Made by a program: the position numbers and the translations under genes
Shown here: piece after piece, positions 1 to 8,370 of the stretch
Layout of the letters: the number at the start of each line of letters is the position of its first letter
Position numbering within the stretch: position 1 is the stretch's first letter
Origin: Burkholderiales bacterium
GTDB lineage: Bacteria; Pseudomonadota; Gammaproteobacteria; Burkholderiales; Burkholderiaceae_C
DNA: 64,000 bases
Direction of reading: 5' to 3'
Assembly (NCBI GenBank): GCA_021414305.1
Contig: JAIOOS010000006.1
Coordinates: 186,001-250,000, forward strand
The notes under the pieces: model-generated
The model's database searches: none
Seen by the model: the letters and a program-made list of their open reading frames with translations, nothing else
Told to the model about the DNA's origin: nothing

Positions 1-466
1 CGTCATCGGCGGCCCGCAGGGCGACTGCGGCCTCACCGGCCGCAAGATCATCGTCGACACCTACGGCGGCGCCTGCCCGCACGGCGGCGGCGCGTTCTCG
101 GGCAAGGACCCGTCGAAGGTCGACCGGTCGGCGGCGTACGCGGCGCGCTACGTCGCCAAGAACATCGTCGCCGCCGGCATCGCCCGGCAGTGCCAGATCC
201 AGGTGGCCTACGCGATCGGCGTGGCCAAGCCGATGAACGTCACGGTCTACACCGAGGGCACCGGCAAGATCTCCGACGACAAGATCGCGGCGCTGGTGAA
301 CGAGTTCTTCGACCTGCGCCCGAAGGGCATCATCCAGATGCTCGACCTGCTGCGGCCGATCTACGAGAAGACGGCCGCCTACGGCCACTTCGGCCGTGAC
401 GAGCCGGAGTTCACCTGGGAGCGGACGGACAAGGCGGCCGCGCTGAAAGCAGCAGCCGGCCTGTAG
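1..466 (+). CDS. metK: S-adenosylmethionine synthase, C-terminal part
   Basis: The open frame enters from the left edge (codons begin at base 2) and stops at TAG 464-466, so only about the last 154 residues are present. The enzyme makes S-adenosylmethionine from methionine and ATP in the cytoplasm. Visible family signatures are [20 protein letters not shown], the glycine-rich [20 protein letters not shown] segment, and the [17 protein letters not shown] stretch near the C terminus. The C-terminal length looks normal. Its product feeds the methyl cycle whose recycling enzymes, ahcY and metF, lie about 22 kb downstream. The start and upstream control region are outside the window. Confidence 0.97.
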   Translation, partial: VIGGPQGDCGLTGRKIIVDTYGGACPHGGGAFSGKDPSKVDRSAAYAARYVAKNIVAAGIARQCQIQVAYAIGVAKPMNVTVYTEGTGKISDDKIAALVNEFFDLRPKGIIQMLDLLRPIYEKTAAYGHFGRDEPEFTWERTDKAAALKAAAGL

Positions 467-476
467 CCCATCGCGG

Positions 477-842
477 TCACACCGGCGGCAGCAGCTTTCG
501 CAGCACCGCCGGGTCGACCGGCTTCCTCAGGTAGTGGTCGACGCGGGCGAACGCGTCGGCGACGCGCGCGTCCTTGTCGCTCCAGCCGGTGACGGCCACC
601 AGGATCAGGTCGTCGCCATGCGCCTCGCGCAGCCGCTTGGAGAGCTCGCTGCCGTCGATGCCCGGCATGTCGATGTCGAACAGCACGCAGTGCGGCTCGT
701 GCTTGGCGACCAGGGCAAGCGCCTCGTTGCCATCGTGCGCGATCCAGACCTTGTAGCCGTCGGCCTCGAGGGCGAACGCCATCGCTTCGGCCACGTCGAC
801 GGCGTCGTCCACCACGATCACCCGAGCTTCATCTGGATTCAT
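477..842 (-). CDS. Single-domain response regulator (CheY-like receiver)
   Basis: This 121-residue protein is a receiver domain with no output domain. The acidic pocket D12-D13 and the phospho-acceptor D56 (in LFDIDMPG) are present, T85 is the switch threonine (AVTGWSD) and K107 lies in YLRKP. It would be phosphorylated by a histidine kinase and act through protein contacts. The histidine kinase gene at 976 is divergently transcribed and is the natural partner candidate. Nothing in the sequence shows the downstream target. Confidence 0.9.
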   Translation of the reverse strand: MNPDEARVIVVDDAVDVAEAMAFALEADGYKVWIAHDGNEALALVAKHEPHCVLFDIDMPGIDGSELSKRLREAHGDDLILVAVTGWSDKDARVADAFARVDHYLRKPVDPAVLRKLLPPV

Positions 843-975
843 GTCAGGGGCGCGACCGACCGGGGTCGATGGGCGGGGTTCCGGGAAGTGGGCTGGCCGC
901 GAATGTACCAGTCGGACCCGGGCGTGAGCAGGCTATCCTCGGGCATTTGCCGGCGGGCATTCACTGCGCAGCGCC

Positions 976-1635
976 ATGTCCGACCAGCAAGAGGAGTCGC
1001 GAGCGATCCAGCTCAAGGACGAGCTCCTTGCCCGACTCTCGCACGACCTGCGCACGCCGCTGAGCGCCATTCTCGGCTGGGCCAAGGCCCTGCAGGTGAA
1101 GCGCGGCGACCCGGCGGCACTGGAGCGCGGCCTCGACGCGATCTCGCGCAACGCCGCCACCCAGGCGCGCCTGCTCGACGAGCTGCTCGCGATGAACCAG
1201 ATCCTCTCCGGCACGCTCGTCCTCGAGCCGCGGCCGGTGGCCTTCGCCGCGGTCGTGGCCGCGGCGATCGACACGATCCGGGCCGCGGCCGAAGCCAGGG
1301 AGCTGCGCCTCGAGACGCCGTTCGATCCGCCCGCTCTCACCGTCTCCGGCGACCCCGATCGGCTGCAACAGGTGGTCGTCAACCTGCTGACCCACGCGGT
1401 CGCGTCGAGCCCGCCCGGCGGCCGGATCGAGGTCTTGCTGCGCCGCGACGAGCGCCAGCTCGAGCTGACCGTGCGCGACGAGGGCAGCGGCGGCGCGGCC
1501 CTGCCGGGCGGCCTCGAGCTCGACCTGGCGATCGCCGGCAAGCTGGTCGAGCTGCATGGCGGCAGCATCGAGGCGGCGAGCCCGGGGCCGGGCGCCGGCA
1601 TGTCGCACATGGTGCGCCTGCCGCTTTCCGGCTAG
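976..1635 (+). CDS. Small soluble sensor histidine kinase
   Basis: The product (219 residues) is a bare kinase core: a dimerisation/phospho-acceptor helix with H23 in LSHDLRTPL, then a HATPase domain from about residue 85. No membrane segment or sensor domain is seen, so it must be cytoplasmic and take its signal from a partner. The ATP lid motif is present (D168-E-G-S-G). The N-box reads NLLTHA, giving N136 but histidine at 140, where the second, Mg-coordinating asparagine is usual. The start was chosen because the H-box follows closely; no good ribosome-binding site is visible. TATCCT near 931 could be a -10. It is divergent from the receiver gene at 842 and ends 3 bp from the convergent gene at 1639. 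Confidence 0.82.
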   Translation: MSDQQEESRAIQLKDELLARLSHDLRTPLSAILGWAKALQVKRGDPAALERGLDAISRNAATQARLLDELLAMNQILSGTLVLEPRPVAFAAVVAAAIDTIRAAAEARELRLETPFDPPALTVSGDPDRLQQVVVNLLTHAVASSPPGGRIEVLLRRDERQLELTVRDEGSGGAALPGGLELDLAIAGKLVELHGGSIEAASPGPGAGMSHMVRLPLSG

Positions 1636-1638
1636 CGC

Positions 1639-2304
1639 CTAGAACTTGCCGTGGTCCAGGTAGGCCTGCTGCGGGTCCACCCCGGAAAGGATCGCGGCGC
1701 GCACCTTGTCCTCGGTGCTCATCGCCGCCAGCGCGTCGCTCACCACACCTTCGGCGATCTCGCCGGGGATGACGACGATGCCATCGCAGTCGGCGAGCAC
1801 GTAGTCGCCGGGGCGCACCACGACCTGGCCGTAGCTGATCGGCTCGTCGTAGGCCACCGGCACCCAGGCGCCGACGATGTCGCGCGGCGTCGCCTTGTCG
1901 CAGAACACGGGAAAGCCGATCTTGCGGATGAAGCCGGTGTCGCGGCAGCCGCCGTCGACGATGTAGCCGCGCACGCCGCGAAACTGCAGCGTCTCGGCCG
2001 AGAGCTCGCCCATCAGGGCGCGCTCGGCGTCGTTGCCCTGGACCATGACCACGTGGCCCCTGGGCGAGCGCGACAGCAGCTCGGTCCAGCGCAGCAGCGT
2101 CTCGTGCGCCGGGACGGTGGCGTCGGGCAGGCCGCGCACGGTGAACACCGGGCCGGCAGCGACCATCGCGCGATCGAGCGGAACGATCGTCGACGGCAGG
2201 ATGCACTCGGTGATGCCGCGCCCGCGCAGCACGTCGTAGACGACGCCGGTGTAGCAGCGGGCGAGGCGCTCCGCGAGCGAAGCCGGAGCCGGCGCGTCGG
2301 CCAC
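1639..2304 (-). CDS. RraA-family protein (HMG/CHA-type aldolase fold)
   Basis: The 221-residue protein belongs to the RraA / 4-hydroxy-4-methyl-2-oxoglutarate aldolase family. The family core GELSAETLQFRGVRGYIVDG followed by GCRDTGFI contains the G-x-R-G-x(3)-D-G and R-D residues that hold divalent metal and the oxoacid in class II pyruvate aldolases. It could therefore be an oxoacid aldolase or decarboxylase, or a regulator of RNase E like E. coli RraA; the sequence alone does not decide. Its start is 2 bp downstream of the telA stop, so it is probably the last gene of the operon that begins at 7074. Confidence 0.8.
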   Translation of the reverse strand: MADAPAPASLAERLARCYTGVVYDVLRGRGITECILPSTIVPLDRAMVAAGPVFTVRGLPDATVPAHETLLRWTELLSRSPRGHVVMVQGNDAERALMGELSAETLQFRGVRGYIVDGGCRDTGFIRKIGFPVFCDKATPRDIVGAWVPVAYDEPISYGQVVVRPGDYVLADCDGIVVIPGEIAEGVVSDALAAMSTEDKVRAAILSGVDPQQAYLDHGKF

Positions 2305-2306
2305 TG

Positions 2307-3536
2307 CTAGAGCGCCACCGGTCCCGAGATCGACGAGCCGCCCGCTTCGCGCGCCCGCTGCTGCCGCACGCGGTCGACGAAGCCTTCGCTCTTGGCGAGC
2401 TGGGTGCGGATGATGTCGTTGTTCTTGCCCATGACGTCGATCGCCTTGGAGCGGAAGCTGTCCATCGCGTCCATCGCCTTGAAGGTCTGGTCGAACATGC
2501 TCTGCATCGTCTCGATGCCGATCATCGGGTTGGTGGCGAACTGCGCCGTCTGCTCGACGTGCGTGTTGAGCTGCTTGCCGGTCTCGCTGATCAAGGAGCC
2601 GATGGTCGCGTTCACGCCCTTCAGCATGTCCATCACCTGGACCTGGTTGCCGGTGGCGCGGGCCACCGTCTGGGCGACGGCGAGCGCGCTCATGCCGGTG
2701 GTGGCGACGCGGTTGCAGCCGTTCATCATTTCCCGGCCGGTCTTCTTCAGCACGTCGAGCGCGAGGTAGCCGTTCACACAGACGGCCTGCTGCGTCAGGA
2801 TGTCCTGCAGGTTCTGCCGGGCGTAGAACAGCACCTCCTGCTCGAGCGCCTTGGCCCGCTCCGGGTCGGTCGCCTTCAGCGCCACCACCCGCTCGGCGAG
2901 GCGCGCGTCGAGCGTGGTCGCGAACTGCGCCGCGGCGGCGAGCTTCTGCATCGAGTCCCAGAGCTTGTTGCGGGTGGCGTCGATGTCGGCGATATCGAGC
3001 TGCACGTCGTCGCGCGCCGCGTAGAGCTGCTCGATCGACTTGGTGAGCTGGCCGCCCGCGCTCTCGTACTTGCGGAAGTAGGCCTTGAGCTTGTTGCCGA
3101 AGGGAATGACGCCGAGGATCTTGTTCGGCTGCAGCAGGTCGCCTTCCTTGCCGGGATTGAGCGTGTCGAGCAGGCCGCGGATCTCGCCGATCGCCTTGTA
3201 CGCCGGGCTGTCCTCGGCGCCGATGAAGTTGCGCTGCAGGAAGCGCCCCTGCATCAGGCTCGAGGCGCTCGAGATCTCCTCGCGGCCGAGCGCGAAGGCA
3301 CCGTCGAGCTTGGCCTTGAACTCGGTCGAGTGCACGTTCTCGGTCATCAGCGCCTCGATGAAGCGCGCCACCTGGTCGTCGACCGCCTGGATCGTCTCGG
3401 GCGTGAGCGGCACCGCCTTCGGCGCGACCTCGACCGGCACCGGCGTGATGACTTCCGGCGGGGTCAGCTGGAACGTGGGCTGCGTGGCCGTCGTCACCGG
3501 TGCGGCCGGCGTCGGGGAGGAGTCAGCTTGGGCCAT
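2307..3536 (-). CDS. TelA/KlaA family toxic-anion resistance protein
   Basis: This 409-residue protein matches the TelA family (tellurite and other toxic-anion or cell-envelope stress resistance) along its length. After a proline-rich N terminus of about 45 residues come long amphipathic helices with recognisable blocks such as LGVIPFGNKLKAYFRKYESA and FYARQNLQDILTQQAVCVNG, and a C-terminal helical region. No membrane segment is present, so it is expected to be cytosolic or membrane-associated. It overlaps the XpaC-like gene by 14 bp, an arrangement matching the yaaN-xpaC pair in Bacillus subtilis. The family mechanism is not established. Confidence 0.9.
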   Translation of the reverse strand: MAQADSSPTPAAPVTTATQPTFQLTPPEVITPVPVEVAPKAVPLTPETIQAVDDQVARFIEALMTENVHSTEFKAKLDGAFALGREEISSASSLMQGRFLQRNFIGAEDSPAYKAIGEIRGLLDTLNPGKEGDLLQPNKILGVIPFGNKLKAYFRKYESAGGQLTKSIEQLYAARDDVQLDIADIDATRNKLWDSMQKLAAAAQFATTLDARLAERVVALKATDPERAKALEQEVLFYARQNLQDILTQQAVCVNGYLALDVLKKTGREMMNGCNRVATTGMSALAVAQTVARATGNQVQVMDMLKGVNATIGSLISETGKQLNTHVEQTAQFATNPMIGIETMQSMFDQTFKAMDAMDSFRSKAIDVMGKNNDIIRTQLAKSEGFVDRVRQQRAREAGGSSISGPVAL

Positions 3537-4242
3537 GAGGAGTGCTCTCCAGCGGTTTGGGAGGGGTCAGCGCGGGCGCGGGAACGACCCCGGCGGTGCC
3601 GAACTTGTCGTGCAGGAACTGCGAATGGGCGAGGAAGGCGTGTGCGTCCTGGCTCGCCAGGTCGTCGGCGAGCTGGGCGACCTTGCCTTCGAGATCGACG
3701 AGCGTACCGCGAAAGATGTCGACTGCGGTCTTGCCATCCTGGATGACTCGGGTGTTCGCGTACTGCGCGGGAATGGAGAGGTAGGTCTTGAGCGCGTCGG
3801 GCAGGTACGAGATGGCGATGTGCCGGGCGTGGAAGCCCTCCTGCAGCGAGAGCGCGCCCTTGCTCCGCTCCCATTGCGAGAGCAGCTGCTCGAGCGAGGC
3901 GCAGAGCTCGAGCACCTTGGCCTGCAGGCTCGCCGGCAGGCGGTTCTCCGGATTGAACTGCACCAGGCCGCGCACCGCGCGCAGCGCCCGACCCATCGCC
4001 TCGCGGGCGTCGCCGTCGTCGTTGAACTCGAGCGCGTCGGCGTCCCAGGCGGGGCCGGAGAGCTTGGGAAAGCCGAACCACATGCCGCCGGCGACGAAGC
4101 CGGCGGCATAGCCGAGCACGGCGAGGGGCAGCCCGGCGAGGCCGACGAGGCCGATCGCCTTCAGCACGAGCACGGCGATGGCGACCGTCATGCCCAGCCA
4201 GTTGGCCGGGCTGAGAAGGATGCGGGAGAGCTTCGCGAACAT
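3523..4242 (-). CDS. XpaC-like membrane protein
   Basis: The 239-residue product has two hydrophobic segments near the N terminus (about residues 12-33 and 36-57) and then a helical cytosolic domain. Length, topology and immediate linkage to telA are those of the XpaC (5-bromo-4-chloroindolyl phosphate hydrolysis) family. I infer the family from layout and general character rather than from a catalytic motif, and the original phosphatase-related name is probably misleading. The gene starts 10 bp after the VWA-protein stop and overlaps telA by 14 bp, so the four are likely co-translated. Confidence 0.65.
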   Translation of the reverse strand: MFAKLSRILLSPANWLGMTVAIAVLVLKAIGLVGLAGLPLAVLGYAAGFVAGGMWFGFPKLSGPAWDADALEFNDDGDAREAMGRALRAVRGLVQFNPENRLPASLQAKVLELCASLEQLLSQWERSKGALSLQEGFHARHIAISYLPDALKTYLSIPAQYANTRVIQDGKTAVDIFRGTLVDLEGKVAQLADDLASQDAHAFLAHSQFLHDKFGTAGVVPAPALTPPKPLESTPHGPS

Positions 4243-4252
4243 CGAGCGAAGC

Positions 4253-5950
4253 TTACTGGTAGGCGCGAATGTCCTTGAACACGGCGTAGAGGGGCGTCTT
4301 TCGAGCGTCGAACACCTTGCCGCCGGTCGTCTGCACCATCGCCTTCAGGTCGGCCTCCTTGGCTTCGCCGAACAGCACCATGAACACGGGAATCGCGCGC
4401 ACGTCCTCGGGCAGCTCGGCATACGCCGCCTGGAACGCCTTGAGGTTGCGGCCCTGGTTGTTCTCGCCGTCGGTGAAGGCGACCACCGAGTACTGGTAGC
4501 CGGGATTCTTCTTCCGCTCGGCCAGCATGTGCTCGAGCGCGACCAGCACGCTGTCGTAGAGCGCGGTGCCGCCCGACATCGAGAGCCGGTCGGCGTAGTC
4601 GCGCACGTCGCCTAGCACCTTCTGCTTGGCCTCGGAATCCTCCTGCACCTGCACGCCGCGCGCCTTGGTGCGGCCGGCCGGCAGCTCGAAGTAGGTCATC
4701 TGCCGCGGCCGGTCGGAGAACGGCAGCATCCACACCTTCTCGCGGTCGGTCAGCTTGGCCAGGCGGCCGGTCAGCGAGGCGTCGTCGCCCGAGATGTAGT
4801 GGATCGCCTGCACGAGCTGGGCGCGGCGGCCGCCGCCTTCCATGCTGCCGCTGGTGTCGATGACGAAGGTCGAGGCGATCGGCCGGCGGAATTCGTTCAG
4901 GTAGGCGTCGATCAGGCCGTCGGAAAGCTGCCGGTCGGGCGAGAACGCGAGCTCGACCAGGGTGCCACCGGTCTTCGGGAAGAGGTCGGCGACCTGCCCC
5001 GCCACTTCGGCCGAGATCGGCCGGCGCAGGGTCTGCCGCGCGAGCCAGACCTGCGCCTCGCCGCTCTTCAGGTAGGCGACGACCTTCTGGTAGTCGGCGC
5101 GCCGCCCTTCCTGCAGCAGCATGAACGGGTAGTCGGCGGTCGAGACGCCTTCCCGCGGATACACGAGGACGAGCTTTTCCTTCAGCTTGCCGCCGTTGTT
5201 CAGCGTCAGCAGCCAGTTCTCGTAGTTGATGAAGGCGTTGAGCCGCGGCCCCTGCTGCTCGATGAACTTCTCGGCCAGGTAGGTCGAGTTGTCGCCGACC
5301 AGCTTGTAGCCCTTGAGGAAATTGGCGATCGCGCCGCGGTCGACGTCGGCGGCGGCGAGCGCGTCGGCCTTGTCGCTCGCCGCGGCAACCACGCCCATCA
5401 GCGCCATGAAGCCCTGGTTCGAGGTTGCCGGGTTGGAGAGCGCGTACGTCAGCTTGCCCTCGGCCGCCGCCTTGGTGATCGTCTTCCAGGTGACCTTGTC
5501 GGCCGTGGCCGGGTCGTCCCAGCCGAGCTTCTTCGCCGCCGACTCGCTCACGCCGACGGTGATCGGCGACAGCATGATCTTTTCCTGCAGCTTCACCCGC
5601 GCCTGGCCCTGCGGGTCGGAGAGCAGGTACTTGGCGTTGGCGAACCAAGCGGCGTCGGCCTTGGTCGCGCCGGAGAGCACGGCCTCGGTGCTTTCCATCG
5701 TGCCGCCCCAGGTGAAGCGCAGCTTCACGCCGGTGGCCTTCTCGACCATGCCTTCGAGCGCCTGCGCGTCCTTCAGGTCGGTGGTGGCGAGCACCGTGAA
5801 CGGCAGCGAGTCGGGCGCGGGCGGCGCCTTGGCGACGGGCTCCGGCTCGCTCTTGCCGCACGCGGCCAGCGCCAGCACCGCGCTGGCGAGCATGGCCGCG
5901 AGCGGCCGGCGGAGGAGAACCGTTCGCAGCATCGTCATCGTCGTCGTCAT
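4253..5950 (-). CDS. Lipoprotein: periplasmic-binding domain fused to a von Willebrand A domain
   Basis: A lipoprotein signal ends at LALAA-C31. Residues about 48-350 form an extracellular solute-binding fold (FTVLATTDLKDAQALEGMVE at the start, ending in a hinge-like helical region). Residues 360-560 are a VWA domain with a full metal-ion-dependent adhesion site: D365-x-S367-x-S369, T462 in SGGTALYDS, and D494 in FTDGENN. It should sit on the periplasmic face of the inner membrane or be sorted outward, and bind a ligand or partner in a metal-dependent way. It overlaps the upstream binding-protein gene by 4 bp (ATGA). The fusion of a binding protein with a VWA domain beside telA/xpaC is unusual. 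Confidence 0.85.
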   Translation of the reverse strand: MTTTMTMLRTVLLRRPLAAMLASAVLALAACGKSEPEPVAKAPPAPDSLPFTVLATTDLKDAQALEGMVEKATGVKLRFTWGGTMESTEAVLSGATKADAAWFANAKYLLSDPQGQARVKLQEKIMLSPITVGVSESAAKKLGWDDPATADKVTWKTITKAAAEGKLTYALSNPATSNQGFMALMGVVAAASDKADALAAADVDRGAIANFLKGYKLVGDNSTYLAEKFIEQQGPRLNAFINYENWLLTLNNGGKLKEKLVLVYPREGVSTADYPFMLLQEGRRADYQKVVAYLKSGEAQVWLARQTLRRPISAEVAGQVADLFPKTGGTLVELAFSPDRQLSDGLIDAYLNEFRRPIASTFVIDTSGSMEGGGRRAQLVQAIHYISGDDASLTGRLAKLTDREKVWMLPFSDRPRQMTYFELPAGRTKARGVQVQEDSEAKQKVLGDVRDYADRLSMSGGTALYDSVLVALEHMLAERKKNPGYQYSVVAFTDGENNQGRNLKAFQAAYAELPEDVRAIPVFMVLFGEAKEADLKAMVQTTGGKVFDARKTPLYAVFKDIRAYQ

Positions 5951-7074
5951 TTCGCCATCTCCTGCGTCACCACGTCGATCATCCCGGCCATGATGTCGAA
6001 CGACGGCGGGTCGACGATCTGCGTCACCCGCTCCTCCACGGCCAGGCCGGTCGGCTTCACCGCGTCGGTGAAGACCTTGGTCTCGGCGACGCGAAAGCCG
6101 TACTCGACGCCGATCTTCTGCAGCTCGGCGTTGTTCGCCAGCAAGTCGGCGAGCGCGCGCGAGCGCTCGTTGGTCGCCATGAAGACGACCTTGTTGACGA
6201 TGGTCGGCTGCGGGTACATCAGCACCATGTCGGCGGCGACGCCCTTCTTCGCCAGCGCGTAGGAGACCAGCTGGTACTCGTAGATGAAGGCCATGGGCGT
6301 CTTGCCCATGCCGATGGCGACGTAGTCGTCGAAGTTGCCGTTGACGTAGTTCTCCTGGTAGCCCTGGCGCTTGAACAGCTCGGCGAGCTGGCGCGCCAGC
6401 GGCTCGGCGGCGGCGCGGTCGGTGACGACGTCGCCGTTCTTCGCATAGCTCGTCAGCGCCAGGTACATCGCCGCCGAGTTGCTGCGCCGCACGTCGGTGG
6501 TGGAGACGAGCACGCCACGCGAGACGTCGTAGGCCTCCGCGCCCTTCAGGTCCTTCCAGCGCTTCTTCGCCAGCATGGTGTCGGTGAGCTTGCCGATGTC
6601 GACGCCGTAGGTGCGGTCGCCGAGCGGCTTGGCCATGCCGTTGGCGACCAGGATCTTGGCCACCGGCAGCCAGCTGGCGATGACCATCGGCGAGAAGAAC
6701 GGCGACGACTGGGCGATCGCGATCTTCGCCTTGGCGGCAGCGTCGGCGATCTGGTTGGCGGCGACCACGCCCGAGGGGAACAGGAAGTCGGGCATCGCGC
6801 CGGGCACGACCCGCGCCGCCATCTCGCGGCTGCCGATCCGCGTCACCGCCACCGGCAGGCGCTTCTCGGCGAGGATGCGCTTGACCCGCGCGTCGGCGAA
6901 GAACGGCTCGACGTCGAGGGCGATCAGGCCCTTCAGCTCGGTCGCCGAGGCGATCGCCGCGGCTTCGGCCTTCTGCTCCTGCTCGGCCTTCTGGCCCCGC
7001 AGAGCGAAGAACAGCGCCGCGCCGAAACCGACGAGCAACAGCACCGTCAACACCACTTTGCCCGGCTTCGACAT
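5947..7074 (-). CDS. Membrane-anchored extracellular solute-binding protein
   Basis: The start at 7074 (MSKPGKVV) is preferred over an in-frame start at 7200 because AAGGGAG lies about 9 bases upstream. The product (375 residues) has one N-terminal membrane segment (VVLTVLLLVGFGAALFFAL) with no obvious cleavage or lipobox, then a periplasmic-binding fold similar in style to the first half of the next gene's product (compare PDFLFPSGVVAANQIADAA and YGVDIGKL). It is the first gene of the operon running to 1639 and is divergent from the gene at 7130. No transporter permease or ATPase is nearby, so it probably senses rather than imports. The ligand is unknown. Confidence 0.75.
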   Translation of the reverse strand: MSKPGKVVLTVLLLVGFGAALFFALRGQKAEQEQKAEAAAIASATELKGLIALDVEPFFADARVKRILAEKRLPVAVTRIGSREMAARVVPGAMPDFLFPSGVVAANQIADAAAKAKIAIAQSSPFFSPMVIASWLPVAKILVANGMAKPLGDRTYGVDIGKLTDTMLAKKRWKDLKGAEAYDVSRGVLVSTTDVRRSNSAAMYLALTSYAKNGDVVTDRAAAEPLARQLAELFKRQGYQENYVNGNFDDYVAIGMGKTPMAFIYEYQLVSYALAKKGVAADMVLMYPQPTIVNKVVFMATNERSRALADLLANNAELQKIGVEYGFRVAETKVFTDAVKPTGLAVEERVTQIVDPPSFDIMAGMIDVVTQEMAK

Positions 7075-7129
7075 GGCTCTCGCTCCCTTCGGCGCGGACT
7101 GTAACCGGCGGCGCGGCATCATCTGCAGG

Positions 7130-8224
7130 ATGCCCAAGCCGCCCACCCTCGACGATCTGCGCCGATATGCAGTGGCGCGCACCCTGTTCAAGCCCACCAC
7201 CCTCCTAAGGGCGATCGAAAAGCTCGGCTTCGTCCAGGCCGACCCGATCCGCGCGCCGGCGCGCGCCCAGGACCTGACCTTGCGTCATCGGGTGAAGGAC
7301 TACCACGCGGGCGACCTCGAGCGCCGCTACGCGAAGCTCCCGGTCGAGGAGGACTGCCTCGTCAACTACGGCTTCCTGCCGCGCAAGCACCTGGCGCTGA
7401 TGCATCCGCGCATCGCCGCCCGCAAGTGGAGCCCGACGACGAAGAAGAAGGCGGCCGAGGTGCTGGAGTTCATTCGCGCGCACGGGCCCACGCATCCGCG
7501 CCTGGTCGACGCCGAGTTCGCGCACGGCCGCACCGTCAACGCCTGGGGCGGCTCGAGCAACGCGACGACGCACCTGCTCGACGGCATGCACTACCGCGGC
7601 CTCCTGCGCGTTGCCCGGCGCGAGGCCGGCACCCGCATCTACGAGGCGGTGGAGCACCCGCCCGCCGAGATCGGTCGCGAGGCGCGCCTCGCCCGGGCCA
7701 CGGCGCTGCTCGAGCTCGTGCTGCGCAAGTACGCGCCGCTGCCGGGAACGAGCTTTCGCTACCTGACCTACCTGCTGCTCGGCTACGGCGCGCCGCACCT
7801 GGCGAAGGAAGCGCGCGCCGCGCTCGTCGCCGCCAAGGCGCAACTCGCGACCGTGCGCATCGACCGCACCGACTGGTACTGGCCGGCCGACGAGAACCCG
7901 CGCTCCTCGCGCTACGCGCCCGACGAGCGGGTGCGGCTGCTCGCCCCCTTCGACCCGATCGCCTGGGACCGGCGCCGCTTCGAGCTGCTCTGGGGCTGGA
8001 CCTATCGCTTCGAGGCCTACACCCCCGAGGCCAAGCGCAAGCTCGGCTACTACGCCCTGCCGCTGCTCTGGCGCGACCGGATGGTGGGCTGGGGCAACGC
8101 CTCGGCGAAGAGCGGGCGGCTGCTGCTGCAGACGCATTTCGCCGACGCCACCGTACGCGATGCTGCGTTCAAGGCGGAGCTCGCGGAGGAGAAGGCGCGG
8201 ATGAAGGAGTTTCTCGGGCTCTGA
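7130..8224 (+). CDS. YcaQ/AlkX-type winged-helix DNA glycosylase
   Basis: The 364-residue protein fits the HTH_42 family (AlkZ/YcaQ), DNA glycosylases that open interstrand crosslinks and remove bulky alkylated bases. The catalytic element is seen as Q-A-D in FVQADPIRAPARAQD, the QxD form typical of YcaQ/AlkX rather than the QxQ form of AlkZ. Further marks are the FLPRKHLALMHPR segment and C-terminal LLAPFDPIAWDRRR. ATG 7130 gives the usual family N terminus (LDDLRRYAVARTLF); the open frame extends to 6611 but that part runs antisense to another gene. It lies alone, divergent from the operon starting at 7074. Confidence 0.85.
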   Translation: MPKPPTLDDLRRYAVARTLFKPTTLLRAIEKLGFVQADPIRAPARAQDLTLRHRVKDYHAGDLERRYAKLPVEEDCLVNYGFLPRKHLALMHPRIAARKWSPTTKKKAAEVLEFIRAHGPTHPRLVDAEFAHGRTVNAWGGSSNATTHLLDGMHYRGLLRVARREAGTRIYEAVEHPPAEIGREARLARATALLELVLRKYAPLPGTSFRYLTYLLLGYGAPHLAKEARAALVAAKAQLATVRIDRTDWYWPADENPRSSRYAPDERVRLLAPFDPIAWDRRRFELLWGWTYRFEAYTPEAKRKLGYYALPLLWRDRMVGWGNASAKSGRLLLQTHFADATVRDAAFKAELAEEKARMKEFLGL

Positions 8225-8264
8225 GTTCGTCGGCCTTCCGCCGGGGTTGGGGCGGGGGCGGACC

Positions 8265-8332
8265 GTTCCGCTCCATGTCCCCCGGCGAGCACCAAGCAAG
8301 CTTGGCCCTCGACGGGGGACATGGAGTGGAGC
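8265..8332. repeat. Long intergenic palindrome
   Basis: A perfect 13-bp inverted repeat (CTCCATGTCCCCC at 8271-8283 with its complement at 8314-8326) extends imperfectly outward to about 8265 and 8332, and inward through GAG/CCAAGC. The whole can fold into a hairpin of more than 20 pairs. It lies between the convergent genes ending at 8224 and 8371, so it may stop transcription from both sides, but there is no T-run. It may equally be a copy of a dispersed palindromic element; I found no second copy here. Confidence 0.7.
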
Positions 8333-8370
8333 AGTGCGCCCGCCCGATCCCCCCGCGGCAACCGAACAAC

